Source of the DNA: an uncultured Solirubrobacteraceae bacterium
Lineage (GTDB): Bacteria > Actinomycetota > Thermoleophilia > Solirubrobacterales > Solirubrobacteraceae
Direction: 5' to 3'
NCBI GenBank assembly: GCA_902806205.1
Contig: CADCVR010000097.1
Location: 1 to 43,391 of the forward strand
Length of the DNA stretch: 43,391 nt
Of this stretch, positions 33,030 to 42,685 are shown piece after piece (the first letter of the stretch is position 1; each line of letters starts with the position of its first letter). The notes beneath the pieces are model-generated. The model did no database searches, had not been told where the DNA came from, and was given only the letters and a program-made list of their open reading frames with translations. The position numbers and the translations under genes were made by a program.

Positions 33030-34205
33030 TCAGGGACAGGTGGCCGCGCGGAGCGCCGCGCGCAGCCCGTGCTCGACCTGCTCGGCCGCGCTCGCCCAGG
33101 TGCGTTGGGCCACCAGCCGCATGCCGTCGCGGGAGCGCGCCGCGCGCTCGAGGAGGTCGTCGAGCAGGCGCTCCATCGCGTCACAGAGCGCGAGGGGGTC
33201 GGGGTCGGCGAGGACCGGACCCCGCCCGCCCGCCGGCGCACCGAAGGTCGCAAGCATCGCGTCGCTCGCCAGGTCGACCACCGGCAGTCCGCAGGCCATC
33301 ATCTCCGTCGGGATCAGCGAGGGGTTCGTCAGCGACAGGCACAGCCCGACGGTCGCGCTGGCGTAGGCGTGAGCGAGGGCCTCGGGGTCCATCACGCCGA
33401 GCTGCCGCGCTGGGAACGGGACGGCGACGTCGCCGGCCTCCCCGAAGACGGCGATCTCCACCTGCGGGCGCCGGTGGTGAAGCTCGGCCAGGGCGAGGAC
33501 GCCGAGCGGCACGGCGCGGCGGGCGGTCACCGCGCGGGCGTAGAAGAGCACGAGGTCCTCGCGGCGGTGAGTCGGCAGCGGCTTGTAGGTGGCGTGGTCG
33601 ACGCCGAGGTCGAACGCCGTCGCGCTGGCGCCGTAGCGGTCCCCGACCACCTCGGCCAGCCACGGCGACGCGCAGACGCAGTGCAGCCCCTGGCGGTAGC
33701 TCCACTCCGCCCACAGCCGCTCGGCCGACGCGGGGTAGAACTCGGGCTCGTGGTCCTGCACGAGGTAGGCGCGTGCGCCGGCGTCGGGCAAGGCGAGCAC
33801 CTCGGGAACCGTCTGCCAGCCCGTCGCCACGACGACGTCCGCGCCGCGCCAGCTTCCGAGGCCCTTGAGGACAGGGGCCCCGACGGGGCCGAAGAAGGAC
33901 TCGAACAGGTGCTCGACGTCGTCGTCCGGGTGGCGGCCCTGCTGGTCGACCAGGAACAGCGCGAGCTGGTGCCCGCGCGCCTCGAGGCCGCGCACGAGGG
34001 TCGCAATAGTCGCGTGTCCACCCGAGCCGCGGCGGAAGGACGGGACGACGACCGCGACGCGCAGCCGGTGCGCGCCGGCGCGGGAGGGCCCCTCTCCGCT
34101 CAACGGCGCTGGGCCGTCGCGCAGAACGTCGAGCAACGCGAGCGGCGCCTCGACAGGGACGGTGGCCGGGCGGTCACGGCCGGCCAGGCGGCGCAGCGAG
34201 GGCAT
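33030..34205 (-). CDS. GT4-like glycosyltransferase (rhamnan/O-antigen type)
   Basis: A 391-aa GT-B type protein whose sequence parallels the C-terminal half of the fusion GT at 12273-14408: VVVPSFRRGSGGHATIATL against VIPPFSRGSGGHNSI, VVVATGWQTVPEVLAL against VVVATGWQTAHPVMLL, YLVQDHEPEFYPASAERLW against YLVHDHESEFYATS, and SLTNPSLIPTEMMACGLPVVDL against SLTNYSLIPQEMLACGLPCVDL. It is thus a stand-alone paralogue. The nucleotide-sugar region is the C-terminal Rossmann half with the E of PTEMMACG. ATG 34205 has a TACGAT box 6 nt upstream and gives a sensible N-terminus; the longer frame upstream is unsupported. The gene is divergent from rmlC. Confidence 0.87.
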   Translation of the reverse strand: MPSLRRLAGRDRPATVPVEAPLALLDVLRDGPAPLSGEGPSRAGAHRLRVAVVVPSFRRGSGGHATIATLVRGLEARGHQLALFLVDQQGRHPDDDVEHLFESFFGPVGAPVLKGLGSWRGADVVVATGWQTVPEVLALPDAGARAYLVQDHEPEFYPASAERLWAEWSYRQGLHCVCASPWLAEVVGDRYGASATAFDLGVDHATYKPLPTHRREDLVLFYARAVTARRAVPLGVLALAELHHRRPQVEIAVFGEAGDVAVPFPARQLGVMDPEALAHAYASATVGLCLSLTNPSLIPTEMMACGLPVVDLASDAMLATFGAPAGGRGPVLADPDPLALCDAMERLLDDLLERAARSRDGMRLVAQRTWASAAEQVEHGLRAALRAATCP

Positions 34206-34211
34206 CGCCCG

Positions 34212-34217
34212 ATCGTA
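34212..34217 (-). promoter_or_regulatory. -10 box TACGAT, leaderless type
   Basis: On the minus strand TACGAT is followed by 6 nt and ATG 34205. Confidence 0.5.
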
Positions 34218-34257
34218 GGCGCCCACGGCGGCCATTGAGCCTCGCCCGCGCGCGCAT

Positions 34258-34338
34258 CCTGGGGCCGAGCCCTCCGTCGCCGGTCGAACCTCGGCCCGCC
34301 CGGGCAACCTGGGCCGAGCGCTCCTTCGCCGACCGACC
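34258..34338 (+). repeat. Imperfect 31-bp direct repeat upstream of the rmlC-like gene
   Basis: Copies at about 34258-34288 and 34308-34338 share most positions (common core cctggg, ccgagc, ctcc, tcgccg and cga) and start 50 nt apart. They lie between the divergent GT4 and rmlC promoters, ending just before the TACCGT box. They may be a regulatory site or a simple duplication. Confidence 0.5.
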
Positions 34339-34340
34339 AC

Positions 34341-34346
34341 TACCGT
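34341..34346 (+). promoter_or_regulatory. -10 box TACCGT for the rmlC-like gene
   Basis: TACCGT lies 32 nt before the TTG start. Unlike most glycan genes here, this transcript would have a short leader with a GAAGGAG ribosome binding site at 34367-34373. Confidence 0.45.
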
Positions 34347-34378
34347 TCGCGCTCCCCTGATCGCCCGAAGGAGCACCG

Positions 34379-34945
34379 TTGCAGCGCATCCCGACCCGCC
34401 TGAAGGGTCCTCTCCTGATCGAGCCGAGGGTCTTCGGCGACGACCGGGGCTTCTTCGCCGAGACCTTCCGCGCGAACGTCTTCGCCGACGAGTTCGGTGT
34501 CACCGAGCCGTTCGTGCAGGACAACCACTCGCGTTCGACCAAGGGTGTCGTGCGCGGGATGCACTTCCAGATCGGCGCGGGCGCCTCCAAGCTCGTCCGC
34601 TGCGGTCGCGGGGCGATCTTCGACGTCGTGGTCGACATTCGGGTCGGTTCGCCGACCTACGGCCAATGGGAGGCCACCGAGCTCTCCGAGGAGAACATGC
34701 GTGTCTTCTACGTCCCGATCGGCTTCGCTCACGGCTTCTGCGTGCTCTCCGACGTTGCCGACGTCTTCTACAAGCAGTCGGGCTACTACGCCGACGCAAC
34801 CGAGCGAGGCGTCTCCTACCGCGACCCAAGCATCGCGATCGACTGGCCTCTCCCCGCTTCCGAGCTGCTGCCGAGCGCGCGCGACGCCGCCGCGCCGCGG
34901 CTCTCGGAGGTTGAAGGCGAGGTGCCGTTCGTCTACCGGGACTGA
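34379..34945 (+). CDS. rmlC: dTDP-4-dehydrorhamnose 3,5-epimerase family protein (RmlC-like)
   Basis: A 188-aa cupin epimerase. The family core is present: IEPRVFGDDRGFFAETF, QDNHSRSTKGVVRGMHFQ with the catalytic His62, KLVRCGRGAIFDVVVDIRVGSPTYGQW, and FYVPIGFAHGFCVLSDVADVFYKQSGYY with the conserved Tyr. It inverts C3 and/or C5 of a nucleotide-linked 4-keto-6-deoxy sugar. The length matches RmlC (about 180-190). TTG 34379 follows GAAGGAG by 5 nt and starts the protein correctly. No rmlA, rmlB or rmlD is in the window, so the exact substrate (rhamnose pathway or the CDP/dTDP deoxysugar made nearby) is uncertain. Confidence 0.9.
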   Translation: MQRIPTRLKGPLLIEPRVFGDDRGFFAETFRANVFADEFGVTEPFVQDNHSRSTKGVVRGMHFQIGAGASKLVRCGRGAIFDVVVDIRVGSPTYGQWEATELSEENMRVFYVPIGFAHGFCVLSDVADVFYKQSGYYADATERGVSYRDPSIAIDWPLPASELLPSARDAAAPRLSEVEGEVPFVYRD

Positions 34946-34959
34946 CCGACGAGCTGCCC

Positions 34960-34979
34960 GACGGGGTGCCGCCCCGACG
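34960..34979 (+). terminator. Possible hairpin after the rmlC-like gene
   Basis: CGGGG and CCCCG (34962-34966 / 34972-34976) pair around a 5-nt loop, with two further pairs beyond one mismatch, about 15 nt after the stop. Short and without a U-tract, so only tentative. Confidence 0.35.
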
Positions 34980-35035
34980 TCGCCAGGCGCACGGCTAGGT
35001 GTGCCTCGCAGCTAGCCACGTCTCAGTGAAGGCTG

Positions 35036-35041
35036 TAGCGT
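35036..35041 (+). promoter_or_regulatory. Candidate -10 box TAGCGT
   Basis: TAGCGT about 74 nt upstream of ATG 35115; the leader ends in AAAGGA (about 35100-35105), a good ribosome binding site. No clear -35. Confidence 0.35.
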
Positions 35042-35114
35042 CGCGAGCAGCCGGAAAGCGGAGCGTGCGCAGGCAGCACGACCACCGACGTGCAGGTCTC
35101 AAAGGAACGCGTAC

Positions 35115-37655
35115 ATGAACCGTCGACCGACCCTCGCCCGCCTCCTCACCACCCTCGGCGGAGCCGCCGTCGCGGCCGCCTGCACGGCGAGCACGGCCCT
35201 CGCCCAGGCCGGCCTCCCGCGGACCTACGAGCCTCAGCGCATCGACAGCCCCGTGTCCGTGGCCAACGGCGTGTTCGGCCGCGGCATGGCCGGCGCCGGC
35301 GACCTGAACGGTGACGGCATCGATGATCTCCTCATGCCCCAGCAGGCGGACAGCCCGCGCAACGACGGCATGGTCTTCGTGATCAGCGGCGCGACCGGCG
35401 GTCTGATCGCCCGGATCGATGCTCCCGACCCTGGTGGCGCGGGCAGCCGCGCCGGCTTCGGCTCGTTCTGGACCTCCAAGGTCGGCAGCAGAGCGGTTCC
35501 GACGTCGGACCTGGCCAGCTGCTCGGGCGGCACGGTCGGCGCCCAGTGCCCCCAGAACCCGATCGGGCCACCCGACAACATCCCCGAGATCATCGTCGGC
35601 GCCCGCGGCGTCGATGCCAACGGAACCGACAGCGGGCGCGTGTACGTCTACGACGGCGCGACCCGGGCGCTGCTGAAGCGCATCGACATGCCACCGGCCG
35701 ACGCGGCCATCCCCAACGCGCTGCTGAGGGGCTCGGGCTTCGGGCGCACGGCGCTCAACCCGGCGGGCCTGACGGCGTGCGCCGGGAACTTCGGCGTCGG
35801 AGAGTGCCCGTCCCTACCCCGGGCGACCGCCATCGGCGACCTGGACCGCGGGGGCCGCCCCGACCTGGTCATCGGCGCACCGCAGCTCACCGAGAGCCCG
35901 GCGACCGCCCAGCCCGGATCGAACTGCGCCACCGCTCCCGCCGGCACCGTCTGCGAGCAGGCCGGGCGGGCCTACTTCTACCGCGGCGAGGACATCGCCG
36001 GAAGCGACCCCACGGTCATCCTGGACGGGACGAACCCGGGCCAGGCCGTCACGACGATACGCAACCCCGACGCGCAGCGCGACAGGACGAGTGGCGTGCC
36101 GGCCGACAACGAGCAGCTCGCCAACACCGTGACCGCCGTCGGCGACCTGGGCGCCTGTCGCGCCGTCGGCATCCGGCCGGGTGAGACGTGCTCGCGCGTG
36201 GACAGCGTGACGGCCCCCGATGGGGTGCCCGATGTCGTCATCCCCTCGCCGGGTACCGACCTGCCGCTCGAGAATCCCGATCCCGCCTTCGCCAACGCCG
36301 GCGTCGCGTACTTGATCGACGGAGCGACCGGCGCGGTGCTCTACACCTACCAGCACCCTGAGCGCCAGTCGGGCGCCACCTTCGGGTCGCAGCTCTCAAG
36401 TCACGAGCCGGCGGTCGGCGACCTCGGCAGCACGGGCGCGCCCGACCTCTACCTGCCCGCGCCGCTGCAGAACACCCCGGCCATCACCGGTGCGGGGCGC
36501 GGCTACGTCATGAACGGCAACTTCAAGACCGGCTCCGGGACGGTGCTCCTGAGCCGGCTCGACGACCCGACGCCGTCGAAGAGCGGCAACTTCGGCGGAG
36601 GCAGCGCGGGAGTTGGCGACCTCGTGCGCGGAGAGGCCACCCCCGCCAACGAGATGCTGATCGGCGTCGAAGGGTTCACGAGCTCCGAGCGCAACGACGT
36701 GCACGTGTTCAATCCCGCGACGGAGCAGGTCTTGCAGATTATCCCCGATCCCGATCGCCAGACCGGAAGCGGCTTCGGCGGCTCGATCGTGCCGCTGGGC
36801 GACATCAACGGTGACGGGTTCCTGGACTTCGCCACCTCGGCGGAGAACTTCGACGGCCGGTCCGGCTCCTCCGACGGCCGCGTCTACGTCTTCCGCAGCG
36901 ACGATTCCGCGCTTCCAGCGGGTCCGACCGGCCCGACGGGCCCCGGCGTCGCTCCCCCGAGGGGTCCCGCCGGGCCGGCCGGCCCGGCAGGACCTCCCGG
37001 GCCCGCCGCGCCGAACCCCGGCGCGCCGACGCCGCCGTCAGCGAGCGGTGAGAAGATGACCGCAAAGCTCCAGGTGGCTCGTTCGCAAGTTCTGCGGCAG
37101 GCCCGACGGCTCGACGTCCTGGCGCTCATCACCCGTCGTGCGTCGGGACAGGCGCGCATCGAGTTCGCCGCCGCGGGCCGGCGGTTCCGCTTCAGCGAGA
37201 AGATCAGCGACGGACGGCTGCGGTTCAGCCGCAGCATCCCGGCCGCCCAGGCGGCGCTGGGCACCGGGATCATGACGATCAGCTATCCCGGCGACGCGGA
37301 CACGCGGCCGCAGACCGTGCGGCTGCGCGCTGCATCGCGTCAGGCTGACCTCGCGCTCGAGCGCCCGCGCCTGCAGAACGGACGCCTGAGGGCCTCGGGC
37401 ACGATGGCGCAGCTCGCGCGCGGCGTCGTGCGGGTCCAGATCGAATGGGTCAACAACGGCGAGACGACGACGCTGCAGCGCACCGCTCAGATCACCGACG
37501 GCCGCTGGGAGCTGAACGTGAAGCTCTCCGACGTCGTCGCGCGCGCGATCGCCGGGCGCGAAGGCACCGTTCACTCGTACACCTTGTTCACGGGCTACCT
37601 CCCCCGTCGCGTCCGGGGCGAGATGCGGTCCTTCGAGGTGCTGCCTGCGCGGTAG
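35115..37655 (+). CDS. Secreted FG-GAP repeat protein with collagen-like linker
   Basis: An 846-aa exported protein. The signal peptide covers residues 1-35 (LARLLTTLGGAAVAAACTASTALAQA). The body contains integrin-alpha-like FG-GAP repeats with calcium-binding type loops (GRGMAGAGDLNGDGIDDLLM, AIGDLDRGGRPDLVIGAP, GGSIVPLGDINGDGFLDF), predicting a beta-propeller. A collagen-like Gly-Pro segment follows at about 603-635 (GPTGPTGPG, GPAGPAGPAGPPGP), then a C-terminal beta-rich domain of about 200 residues. FG-GAP propellers usually bind ligands or surfaces. ATG 35115 has AAAGGA upstream. No anchor motif is seen, so surface attachment is uncertain. It sits after the glycan locus without obvious functional coupling. 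Confidence 0.85.
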   Translation: MNRRPTLARLLTTLGGAAVAAACTASTALAQAGLPRTYEPQRIDSPVSVANGVFGRGMAGAGDLNGDGIDDLLMPQQADSPRNDGMVFVISGATGGLIARIDAPDPGGAGSRAGFGSFWTSKVGSRAVPTSDLASCSGGTVGAQCPQNPIGPPDNIPEIIVGARGVDANGTDSGRVYVYDGATRALLKRIDMPPADAAIPNALLRGSGFGRTALNPAGLTACAGNFGVGECPSLPRATAIGDLDRGGRPDLVIGAPQLTESPATAQPGSNCATAPAGTVCEQAGRAYFYRGEDIAGSDPTVILDGTNPGQAVTTIRNPDAQRDRTSGVPADNEQLANTVTAVGDLGACRAVGIRPGETCSRVDSVTAPDGVPDVVIPSPGTDLPLENPDPAFANAGVAYLIDGATGAVLYTYQHPERQSGATFGSQLSSHEPAVGDLGSTGAPDLYLPAPLQNTPAITGAGRGYVMNGNFKTGSGTVLLSRLDDPTPSKSGNFGGGSAGVGDLVRGEATPANEMLIGVEGFTSSERNDVHVFNPATEQVLQIIPDPDRQTGSGFGGSIVPLGDINGDGFLDFATSAENFDGRSGSSDGRVYVFRSDDSALPAGPTGPTGPGVAPPRGPAGPAGPAGPPGPAAPNPGAPTPPSASGEKMTAKLQVARSQVLRQARRLDVLALITRRASGQARIEFAAAGRRFRFSEKISDGRLRFSRSIPAAQAALGTGIMTISYPGDADTRPQTVRLRAASRQADLALERPRLQNGRLRASGTMAQLARGVVRVQIEWVNNGETTTLQRTAQITDGRWELNVKLSDVVARAIAGREGTVHSYTLFTGYLPRRVRGEMRSFEVLPAR

Positions 37656-37688
37656 GGCACGCCGGCGACGCGGTCTGCCCGATGCTCG

Positions 37689-37719
37689 AGCCATCCCGGC
37701 GCACAACGGGCTCATGGCT
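37689..37719 (+). terminator. Hairpin between the FG-GAP gene and ctaA
   Basis: AGCCATCCCG (37689-37698) pairs with CGGG and ATGGCT (37707-37710 and 37714-37719) across an 8-nt loop with a 3-nt bulge. It is about 34 nt past the FG-GAP stop and covers an upstream ATG (37714), which argues that ctaA starts further downstream. No U-tract. Confidence 0.45.
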
Positions 37720-37740
37720 TGCGCCACACTGTTCGGCGAC

Positions 37741-38718
37741 ATGCAGGCCCGGTTCACCGTCCGTCCCCGTCCATATCGCTGGATCGCCTGGTCGGCGCTC
37801 GGCGTCCTGACGCTCATCGTCTTCACCGGCGCTGCCGTGCGGCTCACGGGCTCTGGCCTGGGCTGTCCGACCTGGCCGAAGTGCACGACCACCGCCTACG
37901 CGGCACCGCTGAGAAGCCACCAGGGCATCGAGTTCGGCAACCGGCTGCTGACCAGCGTCGTCGGCCTGCCGTGCTTCCTGGCCTTCGTCGGCGGCTGGTT
38001 GCGCAAGCCCTACCGCCGCGACCTCATGCTGCTCGGCCTCGGGTTGTGCCTGAGCGTCCTGGCCCAAGCCGTGCTCGGCGGCATCACGGTGCTCACCGGC
38101 CTCAACCCGTACACCGTGATGGCGCATTACGTACTGTCCATGGGCGCCCTGGCGCTCGCCGCGATTCTCGTGTGGCGCGTCCACCGCGAGCATGCCGGCG
38201 CGGCCCAAGCCGTCGCGCGCTCTCGTCGCCTCGTGCGCGCCGTGCGCGCCTTCTTCGCCTACGGGATGCTCATGATCGTCGCCGGGACGGCCGCGAGCGC
38301 CGCGGGTCCGCACGCCGGCGGCGCCGGAACCGGTGACGTCGTCTCCCGGCTGAACTTCTGGGGCGCCGACACGCTCCGCCTCCTCATCGCGGGTCACGCG
38401 CGGCTGGCCGCCGTCTACGGCGTGCTGGCCGTCGTCGGCTTCGTCGCGATCCGCCGAGGCCGCGAGGACCGCGACCTCTTGCGTCCCCTCGGGACCGTCT
38501 GCGTCCTGCTCGGTCTGCAGGGAGTCGTCGGCACCCTCCAGTACCACGCAGATCCGGCGCTTCCGGCCGAGATCGTCTGGATCCACGTCGCCCTGGCGGC
38601 GCTGACCTTCAACGCGCTCATGTGGCTGCTGCTCGCCACGGGCCGCTCGGCCCCCGCCGCGCCCGTGCCCGGCCCGGCCGCTGCCCCCGCTTCGGAGCGG
38701 GCCGTCACCCCCGCGTAG
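37741..38718 (+). CDS. ctaA: Heme A synthase (CtaA/COX15)
   Basis: A 325-aa integral membrane protein that would oxidise the C8 methyl of heme O to give heme A for cytochrome oxidase. About eight hydrophobic helices, and the family stretch FTGAAVRLTGSGLGCPTWPKC with Cys42 and Cys48. The other heme-ligand regions are recognisable: VMAHYVLSMG, AGHARLAAVYG and WIHVALAALTFNAL. The canonical ExxHR motif reads GIEFGNR (residues 62-68), with Asn where the first histidine of the B. subtilis type stands. ATG 37741 is preferred because the upstream ATG 37714 lies inside a hairpin; that longer form would add nine residues. It is convergent with the RsbW-like gene, 12 bp apart. Confidence 0.88.
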   Translation: MQARFTVRPRPYRWIAWSALGVLTLIVFTGAAVRLTGSGLGCPTWPKCTTTAYAAPLRSHQGIEFGNRLLTSVVGLPCFLAFVGGWLRKPYRRDLMLLGLGLCLSVLAQAVLGGITVLTGLNPYTVMAHYVLSMGALALAAILVWRVHREHAGAAQAVARSRRLVRAVRAFFAYGMLMIVAGTAASAAGPHAGGAGTGDVVSRLNFWGADTLRLLIAGHARLAAVYGVLAVVGFVAIRRGREDRDLLRPLGTVCVLLGLQGVVGTLQYHADPALPAEIVWIHVALAALTFNALMWLLLATGRSAPAAPVPGPAAAPASERAVTPA

Positions 38719-38730
38719 CTCGTCACCGAC

Positions 38731-39099
38731 CTACGGCGCGCGGTGTATCTCGAACCAGACGTGCGTGCTCCCCGCGCAGGCGCCCCAGCTCGCGGTCAGC
38801 TCGTCGACGACGCGCAGCCCGAGGTTCTCCCGGTCGCGCTCGGCGCGCCGGATCGCCGGCGCGCCCGCAGCGCCCTGGTCGATGATCTCGCCGCGCACCT
38901 CGTCGCGCCCGTACAGCTCCAGCTCGACGCGAATGCCGTGTCGCGGCCCGTGTTGCACGGCGTTGGTCACCAGTTCGGAGACCACGAGTTGCACGTCGCG
39001 CAGCACGTGCGGGGACAGGCCCAGCGAGAGCGCTCGGATCGAGGTCCGAGCTCGGGAGGGGGCGGTCTCGTCGGGGTCGAGGGTGAGGGAAAGGCGCAT
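38731..39099 (-). CDS. RsbW-like anti-sigma factor serine/threonine kinase (HATPase_c_2)
   Basis: A 122-aa ATP-binding protein of the GHKL fold. The N-box ELVTNAVQHG (Glu42, Asn45), the Asp-Gly in IIDQGAAG (G1) and LGLRVVDELTASWG (G2) are in the right order, and the length is typical for stand-alone anti-sigma kinases of actinobacteria. Such proteins bind a sigma factor or phosphorylate a STAS anti-sigma antagonist. No STAS partner or sigma gene is adjacent, so the target is unknown. ATG 39099 is chosen because it is preceded by GGAGGAGG at ideal spacing. It follows lon on the same strand, but a strong hairpin separates them, so it is probably a separate transcript. Confidence 0.83.
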   Translation of the reverse strand: MRLSLTLDPDETAPSRARTSIRALSLGLSPHVLRDVQLVVSELVTNAVQHGPRHGIRVELELYGRDEVRGEIIDQGAAGAPAIRRAERDRENLGLRVVDELTASWGACAGSTHVWFEIHRAP

Positions 39100-39154
39100 C
39101 GGTCCTCCTCCGTTGCCCTGCACTCCGCGGCGTGAAGCACGGTTTGTTCACACT

Positions 39155-39199
39155 GCGACGCACGCGCGGGGCGACAGCTGACGCCCCGCGCTGCGTCGC
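39155..39199 (-). terminator. Long hairpin terminator after lon
   Basis: An 18-bp stem with one bulged base: gcgacgca then gcgcggggcg (39155-39173) pair with cgccccgcgc then tgcgtcgc (39182-39199), loop of 8 nt. It begins 3 nt after the lon stop. No U-tract on either side. Confidence 0.8.
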
Positions 39200-39201
39200 C
39201 T

Positions 39202-41562
<2,361 letters not shown>

Positions 41563-41580
41563 GTGAGTAGCAGAGATCCT

Positions 41581-41593
41581 TTGAGAGGCTCAA
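41581..41593 (-). promoter_or_regulatory. Inverted repeat TTGAG-N3-CTCAA in the lon leader
   Basis: The 5-bp arms match the core arms of the HAIR element bound by HspR in actinobacteria, but the spacer is 3 nt, where HAIR has about 9 between these arms. It lies between the putative -10 box and the ATG of lon, where a repressor could act. Tentative. Confidence 0.3.
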
Positions 41594-41607
41594 CGGTTGC
41601 GGATGCA

Positions 41608-41613
41608 ACGATA
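41608..41613 (-). promoter_or_regulatory. Candidate -10 box TATCGT for lon
   Basis: On the minus strand TATCGT lies about 45 nt upstream of the lon ATG. No convincing -35; distance permits a leader that contains the inverted repeat and AAAGGA. Confidence 0.35.
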
Positions 41614-41702
41614 GCAAGAGATCTCAGTCCTCTCGACTGAGGTGTTCGCCCTGGCGCGTCGCCACCCGTGGGGCCCGGCGAGCAGACGCACCTCCGATGG
41701 CG

Positions 41703-41708
41703 TAGCCT
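41703..41708 (+). promoter_or_regulatory. -10 box TAGCCT upstream of the c-di-AMP riboswitch
   Basis: TAGCCT lies about 20 nt before the first conserved riboswitch nucleotides, so transcription would start near 41715 and include the whole aptamer. The rest of the 330-bp lon-rpf intergenic region (41563-41892) is filled by the lon promoter, this promoter and the riboswitch. Confidence 0.5.
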
Positions 41709-41727
41709 TCGCGCCTCGAACGAGAAC

Positions 41728-41871
41728 CCACGCCGAGTTCCGGCCGCCGCGTGCGGTCGGGATCGGGGGACCCAGAGGGCTGCGAGGTGCGGTCCGGGGG
41801 CGAATCGCCGGGTGCTTTCCCGGCGTAGCGCAACGTCAGCGCGAGCCCGTCAGCTAACCCCGTAGGCGGTA
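41728..41871 (+). ncRNA. ydaO/yuaA (cyclic di-AMP) riboswitch
   Basis: The leader of the Rpf-like gene carries the conserved blocks of the ydaO aptamer in order: GCCGAGTTCCG (41733-41743), GGGGGACCCA (41765-41774), GGGGCGAATC (41797-41806) and the 3' signature CCCGTCAGCTAACCCCGTAGG (41847-41867), whose GTCAGCTAAC core is nearly diagnostic. CGCC (41731-41734) can pair with GGCG (41865-41868) as the closing stem. The GAAGGAGG ribosome binding site follows within about 10 nt and the start codon is 22 nt downstream. In other actinobacteria this riboswitch controls rpf and related cell-wall hydrolase genes, switching them off when c-di-AMP is high. No intrinsic terminator is visible, so translational control is possible. 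Confidence 0.9.
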
Positions 41872-41892
41872 AGACGCGAAGGAGGGCCGTCC

Positions 41893-42567
41893 GTGCCCCA
41901 GCCGTACCCCGCCGTGTCGTCATCTCCCGCCCTCGTGCGTCGCGCGCGCCGCACGCTGGTCCTCGCGGGGGCCGGACTCGCGCTGAGTGCCGCCACCGCG
42001 TCCGCCCAGGCGCAGGGCGGCGCCTCCGCCGGCGGAGGCGCCGAAGCCGGCGACCCGGCGGTCGCCGCGTCGCGGGCCGCGGCGCCCGCACGGAAGGCCT
42101 CGACAGGGAAGCCGACCCGGGCGACTGTCCGCTCCGTCCAGCGCAAGCTGCGCGTGCGTGCCGACGGGGTATACGGGGCGAAGACGCGCGCGGCGGTGCG
42201 CCGCTACCAGCGCCGACACGGGCTGAAGGCAGACGGTCGTCTCAGCCCCAAGACGCTCGACGCGCTGGGCGTCGTCGGCCGAGCGGCCCGCGCCCCCGCC
42301 GCTCCGGCGCCGTCCGCCGACGCGTCGGTCCTGCTCGCGGCCATCGCGCAGTGCGAGTCCGGCGGAGACCCCACCGCGGTCTCGGCCGACGGCAAGTACC
42401 GTGGCAAGTACCAGTTCCTGATCTCCACCTGGGAGGCGATCGGCGGTGCCGGCGACCCCGCCGCAGCTCCCGAGCCCGAGCAGGACCAGCGCGCGGCGGC
42501 GCTGCTGGCCGCCGAGGGCACGAAGCCCTGGCCGGTCTGTGGTCGCCAGGCGCTGTCCGCACGGTAG
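41893..42567 (+). CDS. Secreted Rpf-like lytic transglycosylase with peptidoglycan-binding domain
   Basis: A 224-aa exported protein. Signal peptide residues 14-40 (VRRARRTLVLAGAGLALSAATASAQA). A PG_binding_1 domain spans about 78-128 (VRSVQRKLRVRADGVYGAKTRAAVRRYQRRHG). The C-terminal resuscitation-promoting-factor/transglycosylase-like domain (about 145-218) has the catalytic glutamate in AQCESGGDP (Glu155), YRGKYQFLISTWEAIGG, and paired cysteines 154 and 216. It would cleave peptidoglycan glycan strands during growth or exit from dormancy. GTG 41893 is preceded by GAAGGAGG. The c-di-AMP riboswitch directly upstream fits known regulation of this class. Confidence 0.9.
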   Translation: MPQPYPAVSSSPALVRRARRTLVLAGAGLALSAATASAQAQGGASAGGGAEAGDPAVAASRAAAPARKASTGKPTRATVRSVQRKLRVRADGVYGAKTRAAVRRYQRRHGLKADGRLSPKTLDALGVVGRAARAPAAPAPSADASVLLAAIAQCESGGDPTAVSADGKYRGKYQFLISTWEAIGGAGDPAAAPEPEQDQRAAALLAAEGTKPWPVCGRQALSAR

Positions 42568-42673
42568 CCACGGCCCACGCCTGCGGTGCGTGCGGGAGGC
42601 GCGCGCCCGCGGCGCTTCTCGTCGACCGGTGCGGGTCGGCGGCCGGCGCGACGGACCCTCCGGAGCACGACGG

Positions 42674-42679
42674 TAGCTT
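42674..42679 (+). promoter_or_regulatory. -10 box TAGCTT, leaderless type
   Basis: TAGCTT is followed by 6 nt and ATG 42686 with no ribosome binding site between. Confidence 0.5.
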
Positions 42680-42685
42680 GCGGGC

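Noticed and set aside
37714-37740. Upstream ATG 37714 as the start of ctaA
   Set aside because: It lies inside a hairpin arm and adds residues without family similarity; start 37741 preferred.
41581-41593. HAIR element (HspR site) for lon
   Set aside because: Arms match but the spacer is 3 nt, not about 9; kept only as a tentative inverted repeat.
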